64,000 nt of DNA from NCBI GenBank assembly GCA_031553495.1, contig JAVBLN010000022.1, forward strand, positions 56,236 through 120,235, in the 5' to 3' direction. Source of the DNA: Pinibacter sp031553495. GTDB taxonomy: Bacteria; Bacteroidota; Bacteroidia; Chitinophagales; Chitinophagaceae. The notes beneath the pieces were generated by a model. It saw nothing but the letters and a program-made list of their open reading frames with translations, had not been told where the DNA came from and did no database searches. The stretch's first letter is position 1; the number at the start of each line of letters is the position of its first letter. Position numbers and translations under genes: made by a program. This document shows, in pieces, positions 1 to 8,641 of the stretch.

Positions 1-252
1 CGCTTCGGAAGTGGCTACATATGCATATTCGCCCTGCTCCGGAAGCATAATGCGGGCACGGCGGTCCAATACACCTTTTAGAACAGGTTTTTCCACAAAG
101 CCTGTTAACCCGGATCTATAACCAAATTCTTTGCGTATGTGGTCGAGTATTATTCCCGATTTCCCTTCATACAGTGATTTGGCTACGTCTTCCAGGTTTT
201 TTCCAAGACATGAATAAATGCCCATGCCTGTTATCACAACTCTGTTCGTCAT
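1..252 (-). CDS. Beta-ketoacyl-ACP synthase, N-terminal part (cut by window edge)
   Basis: Reading the minus strand from the ATG at 252 gives a protein beginning MTNRVVITGMGIYSCLGKN, the classic N-terminal strand and turn of FabB/FabF-type ketosynthases. Only 84 residues are inside the window, so the Cys-His-His catalytic residues cannot be checked. In this family the enzyme condenses malonyl-ACP with a growing acyl chain. It points the same way as the FabG-like reductase and ammonia-lyase downstream, which together look like a flexirubin or aryl-polyene pigment cluster (inference). A primary-metabolism FabF is the alternative, but its adjacency to an ammonia-lyase argues against that. Confidence 0.85.
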   Translation of the reverse strand, partial: MTNRVVITGMGIYSCLGKNLEDVAKSLYEGKSGIILDHIRKEFGYRSGLTGFVEKPVLKGVLDRRARIMLPEQGEYAYVATSEA

Positions 253-608
253 ATTGTAAAGATATGGTGTTGTTTGAAAATAGTTGATAGTTGTTGGTTG
301 ATAGTTAGCAGACTTTATTTGTTTATACCTCTCCCTGCAAAAGCTGGTATTTTTTTAAAACTGGCGGTAGTGCTACTGCCGGATTTGAGATTTGAAATGC
401 CTTAGATCTCACTCAAAACCCATAACCCATAACTCATAACTTTTTTGGAACCGGCGGTAGTGCTACTATTAAGCATCGTTGTGTCACTCACTTGTACGGC
501 AGTAATGCTGTTGAACAAGTGATGAGTTTTGAGTTATGAGTGCTTTTGTTTTTGCTTGCAATCATGTATACAGCATTCTCAATTCTCCACTCTCCATTCT
601 CCATTCAA
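253..608. other. Intergenic repeat region between ketosynthase and reductase
   Basis: No gene seen. It holds a 7-bp word array near 276-306 (AGTTGAT, AGTTGTT, GGTTGAT), a truncated core repeat at 360-381, another word array (about 384-440, CATAACC/ACTCATA type), a full core repeat at 451-512, and a copy of the TTTTGCTTGCAATCA phrase near 548-565 followed by CTCCATT-type words up to the end of the reductase gene. Confidence 0.7.
451..513 (+). repeat. Core intergenic repeat, copy 1
   Basis: Full-length copy: CCGGCGGTAGTGCTACTATT at 451-470, then GCATC, the near-invariant centre GTTGTGTCACTCACTTGT and the ACGGCAGTAATGCT arm. It is flanked on both sides by 7-bp word arrays (ACTCATA before, TGAGTTT/TGAGTTA after). 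Confidence 0.9.
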
Positions 609-1337
609 CTAAGTATATAGTCCTCCATTTACTGAAATTACGGTACCTGTAATATAAGCAGCTTCCGGCGCAGCTAAAAACGCAACCGCATGTGCCACTT
701 CTTCCACAGTTCCAAACCTGTTCACCGGAATCAGTCTTTTTAGTTCATCTTCCGGAAGGTCTTTCGTCATATCGGTTTTTATAAACCCAGGCGCTATCGC
801 GTTTACCGTTACACCTCTTTTTCCAACCTCCTGTGCCAAAGCTTTGGTAGCGCCAATTACACCGGCTTTTGCCGCGGAATAATTCGCTTGCCCCGCAAGC
901 CCTTTAAGTCCGGATAAAGAAACCATATTTATTATTCTGCCGTACCGCTTCATCAACATACCACTTAATACAAGGCGTGTAACATAAAAAAAACCATCAA
1001 GACTGGTACGTAACACATTTTCCCATTGTTCATCTTTCATCCACAACATCAAACCATCATCTTTTATACCGGCATTGTTTACAAGCACTTCAATGACTTT
1101 ATCCTTATTGTTCTCAAGCCAGCCGCCAAGCTCCGCCTGGATACTTTCTTTCGACCCTACGTCAAATTTTAATAACTCGCCCGTGCCGCCATTTTGCTGT
1201 ATGGTAGCCAATGTTGTTTGCGCTTCCTGCTCATTGCCTTTATAATTAATAACGACATGATACCCGAGGTCGGCCATTTTATAACAAATAGCCCGGCCTA
1301 TACCGCGACTGCCGCCTGTAACCAATGCATATTTCAT
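609..1337 (-). CDS. fabG: 3-oxoacyl-ACP reductase (FabG-like SDR), pigment cluster
   Basis: A 242-residue short-chain dehydrogenase of standard FabG length. The NADP-binding glycine motif GGSRGIG is at residues 8-14, NNAG at 87-90, catalytic Ser near 140-142 and the YxxxK pair at Y153/K157. It reduces a 3-ketoacyl-ACP to the 3-hydroxyacyl form in the cytoplasm. It lies between the ketosynthase and the ammonia-lyase, all on the minus strand, so a role in building the polyene chain of a flexirubin-type pigment is likely. A second FabG at 44760-45515, not in such a cluster, is a better candidate for the housekeeping enzyme. Confidence 0.88.
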   Translation of the reverse strand: MKYALVTGGSRGIGRAICYKMADLGYHVVINYKGNEQEAQTTLATIQQNGGTGELLKFDVGSKESIQAELGGWLENNKDKVIEVLVNNAGIKDDGLMLWMKDEQWENVLRTSLDGFFYVTRLVLSGMLMKRYGRIINMVSLSGLKGLAGQANYSAAKAGVIGATKALAQEVGKRGVTVNAIAPGFIKTDMTKDLPEDELKRLIPVNRFGTVEEVAHAVAFLAAPEAAYITGTVISVNGGLYT

Positions 1338-1417
1338 ATATCTAAGTGTAGGGCGTAAAGTATGAGGTCATAAGGTGTTAATTGAATTATTTGCCTTATG
1401 TCTCACGCCTTTGCCTT

Positions 1418-2968
1418 TTATTTTATTTCTATAAATGGATCTGTATTTTCCAAGAATAATTTTACGGCATGTAATTTTTTGTAAGGAGCCAAATCTTCCG
1501 CAAATTTCGGAAACAACGTTCTAAGTTTTTTATACATTTTTTTTGAAACCGATGCCAGTTTCCCTGCACATTCCGAATAATCTATTACTTGTAGTAGCGT
1601 TATGGCCTGAATGGTTAATACTTCGAAAGAATTATCTATCACTTTTTTTGTGATCAGTGCACCATTGCATCCCATGCTTACTATGTCCTGGTTGTCGTTG
1701 TTATTGGAAATACTATGCACATACATTGGGAAGGAAAGCGTTTGATTTTCCGCGACTGTAGATGTGGCGGGGAATTGCATGCCCTGCATGCCGAAGTTTA
1801 ACCCCAGTATACCAAGGTTTGCGAAGGGTGGAAATTTTTCGTTCAGTTTGTTGTTGAGTAAATAATTAAGCTGCCGCTCAGATAACATAGACAGCCTGGT
1901 AATCGCCATTTTTAGTTTATCCATTTCCAGCGAAATGTAATCACCATGAAAATTTCCGCCATGAAATACATTTTTGTTTATATGATCTATAACCGGGTTG
2001 TCATTTACAGAGTTCACTTCATTTACCACTACTTCTTCAGCATGATAAATGGTGTCGTACACAGGACCTAATATTTGTGTGATGCAGCGCAAAGAATAAT
2101 ATTCCTGCACTTTGTCGGTAAATATTTCTTTGTCCGTTTTTTCGGCGTCATATAAATGTTCGCTACGGTTGCGTATTAGTTTGCTGTCTTTAAGCAGGTC
2201 GCGAAGAATTTCTCCGGTCCTATTCTGGCCATAGTGTTTTTTTACTATGTTCAGTTCATAGGAAAAATGATCATCGTATGCTTCCACCACTTCATTAGTA
2301 ATGGCAGACAGCAAAAGCGACCAGTGCAATAATTTTTTAGCCTGAATAAGGTTTACCATTCCCACACCCGTCATGGCGGAAGTGCCGTTCAAAATGGCCA
2401 ACCCTTCGCGAATATGTATGGAAAGTGGCGTTATATGCAGCTTTTTGAAAACTTCTTCTGCAGGTTGTATTTTATCTTCATACAGCACTTCCCCTTCTCC
2501 AATTAGTACTAGTGCGAGGTGTGCGAGCTGTACAAGATCTCCGCTGGCGCCCACGCCGCCATGTTCGTAAATGCATGGATACACATCTTTATTGATTAAA
2601 GCCTGCAATACTTCCACTACATGAGGGTGAACGCCGCTATACCCTTGCATCATACTTCCCAGCCTGGCCAGCATTAATGATTTTATGAGATGGGGTTCCA
2701 GTAATTTTCCACTTCCCGATGAATGGCTTCGTATAAGATTGTACTGCAATTGCAGTAAATTTTCTTCGCTCACTTTGTACTGGGCCATTGGGCCAAAGCC
2801 GGTATTAATACCATAAATCAATTTATTGGAAGAAAATCCTTTTAAAAAATTATGATTTTCTTCAACACGCTTAATGATGGAATCATTAAGCTTTATTTTT
2901 TTTCCTTTAAAAATGATCTCTTCAAAATCTGACAGAGTAAACTGATTTTCGGGAATTGATTTCATCAA
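1418..2968 (-). CDS. Aromatic amino acid ammonia-lyase, probably tyrosine ammonia-lyase
   Basis: A 516-residue MIO-type lyase of full length. The Ala-Ser-Gly triad that cyclises into the MIO electrophile is at 141-143 within GGVGASGDLVQL, and the catalytic Tyr of YGINTGFGP is at residue 52. The selectivity segment QYNLIRSHSSGSG (75-87) has the same RSHSSG motif I recall from the specific tyrosine ammonia-lyase of the Flavobacterium johnsoniae flexirubin cluster, and long stretches elsewhere also match from memory. It would make 4-coumarate from tyrosine as the pigment starter. Histidine ammonia-lyase (hutH) is the alternative, but no hut genes are nearby. Two adjacent Met codons at the N-terminus leave a one-codon start ambiguity. 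Confidence 0.85.
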   Translation of the reverse strand: MMKSIPENQFTLSDFEEIIFKGKKIKLNDSIIKRVEENHNFLKGFSSNKLIYGINTGFGPMAQYKVSEENLLQLQYNLIRSHSSGSGKLLEPHLIKSLMLARLGSMMQGYSGVHPHVVEVLQALINKDVYPCIYEHGGVGASGDLVQLAHLALVLIGEGEVLYEDKIQPAEEVFKKLHITPLSIHIREGLAILNGTSAMTGVGMVNLIQAKKLLHWSLLLSAITNEVVEAYDDHFSYELNIVKKHYGQNRTGEILRDLLKDSKLIRNRSEHLYDAEKTDKEIFTDKVQEYYSLRCITQILGPVYDTIYHAEEVVVNEVNSVNDNPVIDHINKNVFHGGNFHGDYISLEMDKLKMAITRLSMLSERQLNYLLNNKLNEKFPPFANLGILGLNFGMQGMQFPATSTVAENQTLSFPMYVHSISNNNDNQDIVSMGCNGALITKKVIDNSFEVLTIQAITLLQVIDYSECAGKLASVSKKMYKKLRTLFPKFAEDLAPYKKLHAVKLFLENTDPFIEIK

Positions 2969-3460
2969 TAGAATGTATAATTTTTTTGGGCTGCCAAAAT
3001 TAGTTAATTGTATTAAGTAAAATTATTTTAGAAGTCAGAAATCAGAAATCAGTGATCAGAACAAGCGATTTTTGACCACAACCACCACAAAAAAAGGAGA
3101 AATAAATGGAGAATTGAGCAGCTTCTCTACTGCCAAACACCTACTGCCCGCTGCCAGCTCGCCGAATAGAACTACTACAGCACAAGTGAGTGACACAACG
3201 ATGCTTAATAGTAGCACTACCGCCGGTTACAAAAAAGTTATGAGTTTTGAGTTTTGAGTGAATCCATTTATACAGCGCTTTCAACTCTCCATTATTTGTT
3301 GCCGTACATGTATTTTAGGAGAAAAGCAACAATGGAAATGCATATCTTATTGGCCTAAAACTTAATAGAGACGCAAGTTTTTCTTCTATTTTTCGTCTAA
3401 GGTTTTACTAATAGCGCCATTTACTACCTTTTTTGCGAGGCTTTTTAACTAATTTTTTTA
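2969..3460. other. Intergenic region with word array and core repeat
   Basis: No gene seen. A 7-bp word array (GTCAGAA, ATCAGAA, ATCAGTG) lies near 3032-3060, further words (CTGCC-type) near 3130-3160, and the core repeat at 3164-3227 is followed by TTATGAGTTTTGAG words. About 160 bases before the barrel gene are free of repeats and should hold its promoter. The best -7-like string there, TACCTTTTTTG near 3426, is not a clean match. Confidence 0.6.
3164..3227 (-). repeat. Core intergenic repeat, copy 2
   Basis: Minus-strand copy with an intact centre (ACAAGTGAGTGACACAAC read on plus) and the ACTACCGCCGG arm. Its distal arm is slightly diverged (GAATAGAACTACTACAG). TGAGTTT words follow directly. 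Confidence 0.9.
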
Positions 3461-6241
3461 ATGCAGAAATTCTATTGGCTTATAATATTGTTGTTAAGCG
3501 TTAATGGCTTTGTTCAGGCGCAAAGTAAAGTTACCATACGTGGAGCTATCATTGATTCGGCTACTAGTCTGCCGCTTTCAAACGCGTCCATCAGTCTTAT
3601 GCATATGATTGATTCTTCACAAATTGCATTTTCCATTGCCGATACAAAAGGTCTTTTTACATTAAAAAATATTCCCTCGGGCAGATACAATTTATTGGTC
3701 ACATTTACCGGTTATTCTTTTTATAACATGAAAATTATGGCTGATAGCGGAAAAACCTCCATGGACCTAGGCATTATAAAAATGAGTAAACAATCGGAAT
3801 TGCTGGATGAAGTTATTGTGACGAGGCCGCCAATTGCTGTGAAAAAAGATACTGTAGAATTTACTGCCGGGGCTTTTCAAACCAAACCGAATGCTACGGC
3901 GGAAGATCTGCTGAAAAAATTGCCGGGTGTGGAAGTGGATAAAGACGGAAATATTACCAGCCAGGGCGAGGCCATAAGTAAAGTATATGTGGATGGTAAA
4001 GAATTTTTTAGCAATGATCCAAAACTGGCTACCAAAAACCTGACGGCAGATATGATTGAGAGTGTACAGGTTTTTGACGACATGAGCGATCAGGCAAAGT
4101 TTACTAAAATTGATGATGGCAGTAAACAAAAAACCATTAACATAAAACTTAAGAAAAACAGGAAGAAAGGCTATTTTGGTCGGGCGACAGCGGGTGCGGG
4201 CTCGGAAAGCCGGTATACAGGCAGCGCTATGCTAAACAGTTTTAGAGACAATACGCAGGTGTCCGTTTTGGGAGGGGCAAATAATATAAATGTTGCGGGC
4301 TTCACATCATCCGATATGTTTGGAGGCGGCCGCGGCAGAGGCGGTGGCAGCGATGGTAATACCCGCGTATGGAACGGAGGGTTTAACTACCGCGATAAAT
4401 GGGGAACGAAAATGGAAGTAAGCGGAAACTATTTTGTATCGGGAACAAATACTACCAACAATAGCGAAACTTACCGCGAAAACCTGTTTGCAAATGATTC
4501 CACTTCTGTTTTGAACTCTACTTCCAGATCGGGAAACAGGAATGTGAATAACAATGTTTTCCTGCGTCTGGAGTATTTCATTGATTCAATGAATTCATTA
4601 CTTGCAACGCCCAGGTTCAACATACAGCATTCTGAAAACATAAACGAGTATATTGCCAGAACAGTTTCTACCTCTCCTCTTCCCGAATACCTGGCTATTA
4701 CCAGTAATAACAATAATAATGGAAACCGGGATGGCTGGAATTTTGGCAATAGTTTACTATACCGCCACCGTTTCAAAAAAATAGGGCGCACTTTTACCGC
4801 GGGCTGGAACACTTCTTTTGGCAATAATAACGGCATTAGTAATGTAATAGCCAACAGTAAATTTTACAACAACGATGGAACTGCATATAAATCAATTGAT
4901 CAACATTTGCAGAACGACCAGGCCGGCAAATCTTTCAATAACACGCTGAGTATGTCGTACACCGAAGGTTTGGGAGAGAACAAAATTCTTGAATTCAATT
5001 ACGCATACACCAATAACCAAAATACTTCTGATAAAAAGTCATATAATTACGATAGTACCAACGGAAAATTTGAAATACCTAATACGGCATTGACAAATTA
5101 TTTTGAGAACAGTAATATTTCGCATAGAGCGGGTTCTAATTTCCGCTTTAAAAAAGAAAAATATGATTTCCAGGTTGGCGGCGCGGTTAATTTCTCACAA
5201 CTAAAAAATAACAGCATCAGGTTGGATTCTACAAGAAATCTTTATACCAACCAGCACTTCATGAATATTTTTCCAACGGCCAACTTTAACTATAACCTGG
5301 GTGCTAGAAAATCTATCCGGTTTGATTATCGCGGCAGCACGCAGCAACCCAATATTAACCAATTGCAAAATGTGATCGACTCTACAAACCAATTGCATTT
5401 GAGTACCGGAAACCCGAACCTTAAGCAACAATTTTCGCACGACCTGGGATTGAATTACAGAACTTTCAATGTCAATAATTTCATGTTTTTAAGTGTGGAT
5501 CTGCGATTTTCAACCGTCACCAATAAAATTGTAAACCGCACAATTACAATAGACAAAGCCCAGCTATCATACCCGGTAAACATAGGCGGCACATACAGTT
5601 CGTCGCTTTATCTTACAACCGGCATTCCGCTCATAAAAGTTGCAACCGGCAAAAAAAGTCCATTGAATTTAAACCTGTCCAGCTCTGTAAGATTTAATAA
5701 AGATGTAAGCATGCTGGATAGTATCAAGAACTTTTCCAACAACTGGGTACTTCGCGAAAGAGTAAATTTGAACCTCAATATAAAAGACAAGCTGGATGTG
5801 AGTTTGAACGCTAACCTCACCTTTAACAGCACCACTTATTCCGTTCAGAAAAATAACAATATCAATTATTTTACTTACCGCTACTCTCTTGATTTTTCAT
5901 ATACATTTCTCAAGAGTTTTATACTTTCATCCGACTTTGATTATTACGTAAACGCCGGACGAAGCGGTGGTTTTAATCAGAACATTCCATCGTGGAATGC
6001 AAGCATTGCCAAGCAGTTGTTCGAAAAGAAAAATGCTGAAGTAAGATTTGCCGTGGTAGATATTTTAAATCAAAATCAGAGCATAAGGCGTTCAACAAGC
6101 GACTTCTATGTTCAGGATGTACGCACAGAAGTAATGCAACGGTTTTTTATGGTAAGCGTATTATACAATCTCGGAAAATTTGGTGGAAAAAGCGGCTCTA
6201 TGATTAATCGCGGCGATGGTTTCAGGGGAAGAATGCGCTAA
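3461..6241 (+). CDS. Outer-membrane beta-barrel protein, TonB-receptor-like
   Basis: 926 residues. A Sec signal peptide (to about VQAQ, residue 21) is followed by a carboxypeptidase-regulatory-like Ig fold (about 23-110: VTIRGAIIDSATSLPLSNAS, later GRYNLLVTFTGYS). Next comes a plug-like domain (about 115-225, with DEVIVT, EDLLKKLPGVEVDKDGNI, KVYVDGKEFF) and a long barrel rich in Asn and aromatic residues. This is the OMP_b-brl_3 type common in Bacteroidota, related to SusC/TonB receptors. No classical TonB box or SusD partner is visible, so substrate and energy coupling are unknown. A Gly/Arg-rich stretch (GGGRGRGGGSDG, near 288-299) lies in a predicted loop. It stands alone between repeat-rich gaps. 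Confidence 0.85.
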   Translation: MQKFYWLIILLLSVNGFVQAQSKVTIRGAIIDSATSLPLSNASISLMHMIDSSQIAFSIADTKGLFTLKNIPSGRYNLLVTFTGYSFYNMKIMADSGKTSMDLGIIKMSKQSELLDEVIVTRPPIAVKKDTVEFTAGAFQTKPNATAEDLLKKLPGVEVDKDGNITSQGEAISKVYVDGKEFFSNDPKLATKNLTADMIESVQVFDDMSDQAKFTKIDDGSKQKTINIKLKKNRKKGYFGRATAGAGSESRYTGSAMLNSFRDNTQVSVLGGANNINVAGFTSSDMFGGGRGRGGGSDGNTRVWNGGFNYRDKWGTKMEVSGNYFVSGTNTTNNSETYRENLFANDSTSVLNSTSRSGNRNVNNNVFLRLEYFIDSMNSLLATPRFNIQHSENINEYIARTVSTSPLPEYLAITSNNNNNGNRDGWNFGNSLLYRHRFKKIGRTFTAGWNTSFGNNNGISNVIANSKFYNNDGTAYKSIDQHLQNDQAGKSFNNTLSMSYTEGLGENKILEFNYAYTNNQNTSDKKSYNYDSTNGKFEIPNTALTNYFENSNISHRAGSNFRFKKEKYDFQVGGAVNFSQLKNNSIRLDSTRNLYTNQHFMNIFPTANFNYNLGARKSIRFDYRGSTQQPNINQLQNVIDSTNQLHLSTGNPNLKQQFSHDLGLNYRTFNVNNFMFLSVDLRFSTVTNKIVNRTITIDKAQLSYPVNIGGTYSSSLYLTTGIPLIKVATGKKSPLNLNLSSSVRFNKDVSMLDSIKNFSNNWVLRERVNLNLNIKDKLDVSLNANLTFNSTTYSVQKNNNINYFTYRYSLDFSYTFLKSFILSSDFDYYVNAGRSGGFNQNIPSWNASIAKQLFEKKNAEVRFAVVDILNQNQSIRRSTSDFYVQDVRTEVMQRFFMVSVLYNLGKFGGKSGSMINRGDGFRGRMR

Positions 6242-6309
6242 GGTATATTAAACCCGGCGTTTGGCTTCCTTACTACCCACAGTCTGAGTTAATATTTTAT
6301 GGTACAAAC

Positions 6310-6375
6310 GATAGTATTTCATGGCATCATCGTTGCGTCGCATTTCGTTCATCGGTAGTATTTCATGGCAACATT
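6310..6375 (+). repeat. Diverged core repeat (GCGTCGC variant)
   Basis: The TTTCATGGCATCATCG arm is followed by GTTGCGTCGCATTTCGTTC, which aligns with the usual centre GTTGTGTCACTCACTTGT but carries GCGTCGC in place of GTGTCAC. A second TTTCATGGCA follows at 6360. Confidence 0.55.
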
Positions 6376-6434
6376 GGGTTTTATAAACAACATCTTGCAA
6401 TTAATTCAAGCAACTATTGATTTCCAAAAAAATT

Positions 6435-6463
6435 AAGGCAGCCTCCGCATAAGAAGCTGCCTT
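6435..6463 (-). terminator. Rho-independent terminator
   Basis: AAGGCAGC (6435-6442) pairs perfectly with GCTGCCTT (6456-6463) around a 13-nt loop. On the minus strand the stem is followed by AATTTTTTT, so it should end transcripts coming from the two small minus-strand genes at 6757-7197. Confidence 0.6.
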
Positions 6464-6756
6464 CAAGCTCAATGGCACTGATTATACTTTTGTAACTTTT
6501 ACAGATCACCGCATTATTATTAAACGATAAAAATTCAACTATTTACAATTAACATCTTTGTTGCATTACCAAATATAAACAATTTACGAAATTGTCAAAT
6601 ATTTTATCAAGAAATCCATTTAATAAATATAATTGAAATCTATATTGTCGAGATTTCTCTTTGAAAAGATAATATGCTACCATAGCCTTATGCTATGGAA
6701 ATAGTGAAATGAAGAAATAACGGAAAGAGAATGAAAACACAGTATGCAAGCGCAGC

Positions 6757-7008
6757 TCAGTTTTTACTAACCACAAATTGAAAAGGCTTTAAATCATCCT
6801 GAGACAAAAACTTTGATAATTGAGTTGGTTTTTTAATCACTTTATATTTTATCAGGTCAATCACTTCGTATACCCGGCAAAAAGTATGAATGGTTTCAAT
6901 AGCCTCCAAAAGAGGAATAAGTTGATTGATTATAGCCCTCTCTTCTTCTTCACTACACTGATTATTTGTATAAACAACCAGAAAATCGCGGGAGTATGGC
7001 GTGCTCAT
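6757..7008 (-). CDS. Hypothetical protein, 83 residues
   Basis: An 83-residue ORF with no recognised family. The middle (IINQLIPLLEAIETIHTFCRVYEVIDLIKYK, about 26-56) looks helical and mixed hydrophobic/charged, like a small soluble helix-strand protein. There is no signal peptide. It lies 48 bases downstream of the small lipoprotein gene on the same strand and is followed by a minus-strand terminator, so the two could be one short transcript. It could be non-functional, but the size, ATG start and terminator favour a real gene. Confidence 0.5.
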   Translation of the reverse strand: MSTPYSRDFLVVYTNNQCSEEEERAIINQLIPLLEAIETIHTFCRVYEVIDLIKYKVIKKPTQLSKFLSQDDLKPFQFVVSKN

Positions 7009-7056
7009 TTTTCTAAAATTTTTCGGTTACTAATGCAATTGATAAGTATGAGAAAA

Positions 7057-7197
7057 TCAGTACCCAATAAAGCCCTTATTCATGTTGCATCCACATCCTC
7101 CTTTTTTCGAAAGACCTTTTGATCCGCTGCATCCTGCAAAAACAGCCATTACACCTAACAGCAGTAAAAAATAAATAAATGTTTTTATCTTCTTCAT
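7057..7197 (-). CDS. Small lipoprotein, 46 residues
   Basis: The minus-strand frame from the ATG at 7197 encodes 46 residues. A basic start (MKKIKTF) and hydrophobic core (IYFLLLLGVMAVF) lead to a lipobox FAGC, giving a lipidated Cys at residue 23. The mature part is only 24 residues, rich in Gly, Ser, Lys and Cys, with GGCGCNM and the ending KGFIGY. The Cys-Gly-Cys pair and the aromatic C-terminus suggest a genuine conserved micro-lipoprotein rather than a chance frame. Function unknown. It is divergent from the glycosyltransferase at 7266, with 68 bases between the start codons for both promoters. Confidence 0.7.
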   Translation of the reverse strand: MKKIKTFIYFLLLLGVMAVFAGCSGSKGLSKKGGCGCNMNKGFIGY

Positions 7198-7265
7198 AGA
7201 TTTGATTCAAGTTAACAAAATTCCTGAATAAATTCCAATACTCATAATAAGACATAACAATTAAC

Positions 7266-8363
7266 ATGTTAACAAACGAAAAACCTGTGGTATTAATTGC
7301 CCCGTTGGATTGGGGTCTTGGGCATGCTACCAGGTGTATTCCTATTATAAACCTATTACTGAACAGTGATTATGAAGTGGTTATAGCCGCAGAAGGCGCA
7401 CAAAAAAAATTACTGGAAAATGAATTTCCCCATGTTAAAATTGTTGATCTTCATGGCTACCGGCTGAAATATGGAGCCACAAAATGGCGCACTATTCTGA
7501 ATATTTTTTTCCAGGTACCAAAAATTTTGTCGGCTATAAAAAAAGAAAAAAAATGGCTTAAAAAATATACTTCTGAAAATCCTGTGAATCTTATTATAAG
7601 TGACAACAGGTATGGGTTCCGTTTTCCACATATACCTTCTTTCTTTATAACCCATCAATTATGTATAAAAACGCCTTTTGGCAAATGGAATGAATGGTTG
7701 TTGCAAAAAATTAATTATGGTTATATAAAAAAATTCTCTGCCTGTTGGGTGCCCGATTATAACACTAATGAAAACCTGGCAGGCGAGCTTTCTCATCCGA
7801 AAAAAATGCCGCAGCTACCAGTGCATTACATAGGCCACCTGAGCAGAATGAAAAAAGAAAAAGTTCTTACTTCTTGTCCATTACTTATACTCATTTCCGG
7901 TCCGGAACCGCAACGAAGCCTGTTTGAAAATATAATAGTAAATGAGCTACTATGTACAGAACAACATGCAGTGATAGTGCGAGGATTGCCCGGCACTACA
8001 GCGGCCTTAAATGTTCCCGGTTATTTGAAAGTATATAATCATTTACCGGCAAATCAATTAAATGAATTGATCAACGCCGCGGAAATTATAATAAGCCGCC
8101 CGGGTTACAGTACTGTGATGGATTTACTGCCTCTTCAAAAAAAGTGTGTGTTTATACCTACACCGGGCCAAACCGAACAGGAATATTTAGCAGATTATCT
8201 TTCTAAAAAAAACATGTGCATTTCCGTTAGTCAGCGCAATTTTAATTTGCAATCAGTATTACAACAGTTGGAGAAAACAGAAATAAAAACAATTTCTTTT
8301 CCGGAAAGTTTTTATGAAGAAGAGATTAAACGATGCCTTATTGAATGGAGAGTTGAAAGTTGA
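7266..8363 (+). CDS. MurG/GT28-like glycosyltransferase
   Basis: 365 residues with GT-B architecture. The N-terminal nucleotide-sugar-transferase signature LDWGLGHATRCIPI (14-27) includes the GHATR loop typical of the MurG/GT28 and GT1 relatives. The C-terminal half has a donor-binding region with NHLPANQLNELINAAEIIIS and a Pro-Gly-Tyr-Ser-Thr turn (RPGYSTVMDLL), then a TPGQTEQEYLA segment. It probably transfers a sugar from a nucleotide donor to a lipid or cell-wall acceptor in the cytoplasm. It is shorter and more divergent than true MurG and not in a division cluster, so the exact substrate is unknown. It ends directly against a repeat block. Confidence 0.75.
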   Translation: MLTNEKPVVLIAPLDWGLGHATRCIPIINLLLNSDYEVVIAAEGAQKKLLENEFPHVKIVDLHGYRLKYGATKWRTILNIFFQVPKILSAIKKEKKWLKKYTSENPVNLIISDNRYGFRFPHIPSFFITHQLCIKTPFGKWNEWLLQKINYGYIKKFSACWVPDYNTNENLAGELSHPKKMPQLPVHYIGHLSRMKKEKVLTSCPLLILISGPEPQRSLFENIIVNELLCTEQHAVIVRGLPGTTAALNVPGYLKVYNHLPANQLNELINAAEIIISRPGYSTVMDLLPLQKKCVFIPTPGQTEQEYLADYLSKKNMCISVSQRNFNLQSVLQQLEKTEIKTISFPESFYEEEIKRCLIEWRVES

Positions 8364-8445
8364 AAAAATTGTTGAGATTACGAATATCCGCTTTGTGAGC
8401 GGGGCTCCCTTCTCCTTTGGAGAAGGGATGGGGAAGAGGCAGCCC
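8355..8445 (+). repeat. Dispersed phrase C, copy 1
   Basis: A 90-bp block (GAAAGTTGAAAAAATTGTTG, then GATTACGAATA and CCGCTTTGTG, ending in a CCTTCTCC/GGAGAAGG hairpin at 8409-8427) that recurs at 23245-23337 and inverted at 44476-44570. In all three places it abuts the core repeat at the same point. It overlaps the last codons of the glycosyltransferase. Confidence 0.8.
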
Positions 8446-8508
8446 AATAGCATTACTGCCGTACAAGTGAGTGACACAACGATGCTTAATAGTAGCACTA
8501 CCGCCGGT
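8446..8508 (-). repeat. Core intergenic repeat, copy 3
   Basis: Minus-strand full copy with an intact centre and both arms, joined on its left to phrase C and on its right to a TATGAGT/TTTGAGT word array that runs to about 8550. Confidence 0.9.
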
Positions 8509-8641
8509 CCCCAAAAAAGTTATGAGTTATGAGTTTTGAGTTTTGAGTGAGAAGCACCTCTGATATCTGACTTCTGATCTCAAAACATAACGAAGTATAA
8601 CAATCTACAGCATCTCAAATCTCAAATTTCAAATACATTTT

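Larger units (their letters stand above)
6242..6756. other. Intergenic region with decayed repeat and terminator
   Basis: No gene seen. At about 6310-6375 there is a diverged copy of the core repeat, of the subtype with TTTCATGGCATCATCG in place of GCTACTATTAAGCATCG, and TTTCATGGCA occurs twice. The terminator hairpin at 6435-6463 follows. The remaining ~290 bases are AT-rich without a recognised element. Confidence 0.55.

Noticed and set aside
3072..3257. Short ORF through a core repeat (peptide with VSDTTMLNSSTTA)
   Set aside because: The same peptide arises from every minus-strand core copy in this frame, and the reverse frame gives VVSLTCT. It is translation of the repeat, not a gene family.
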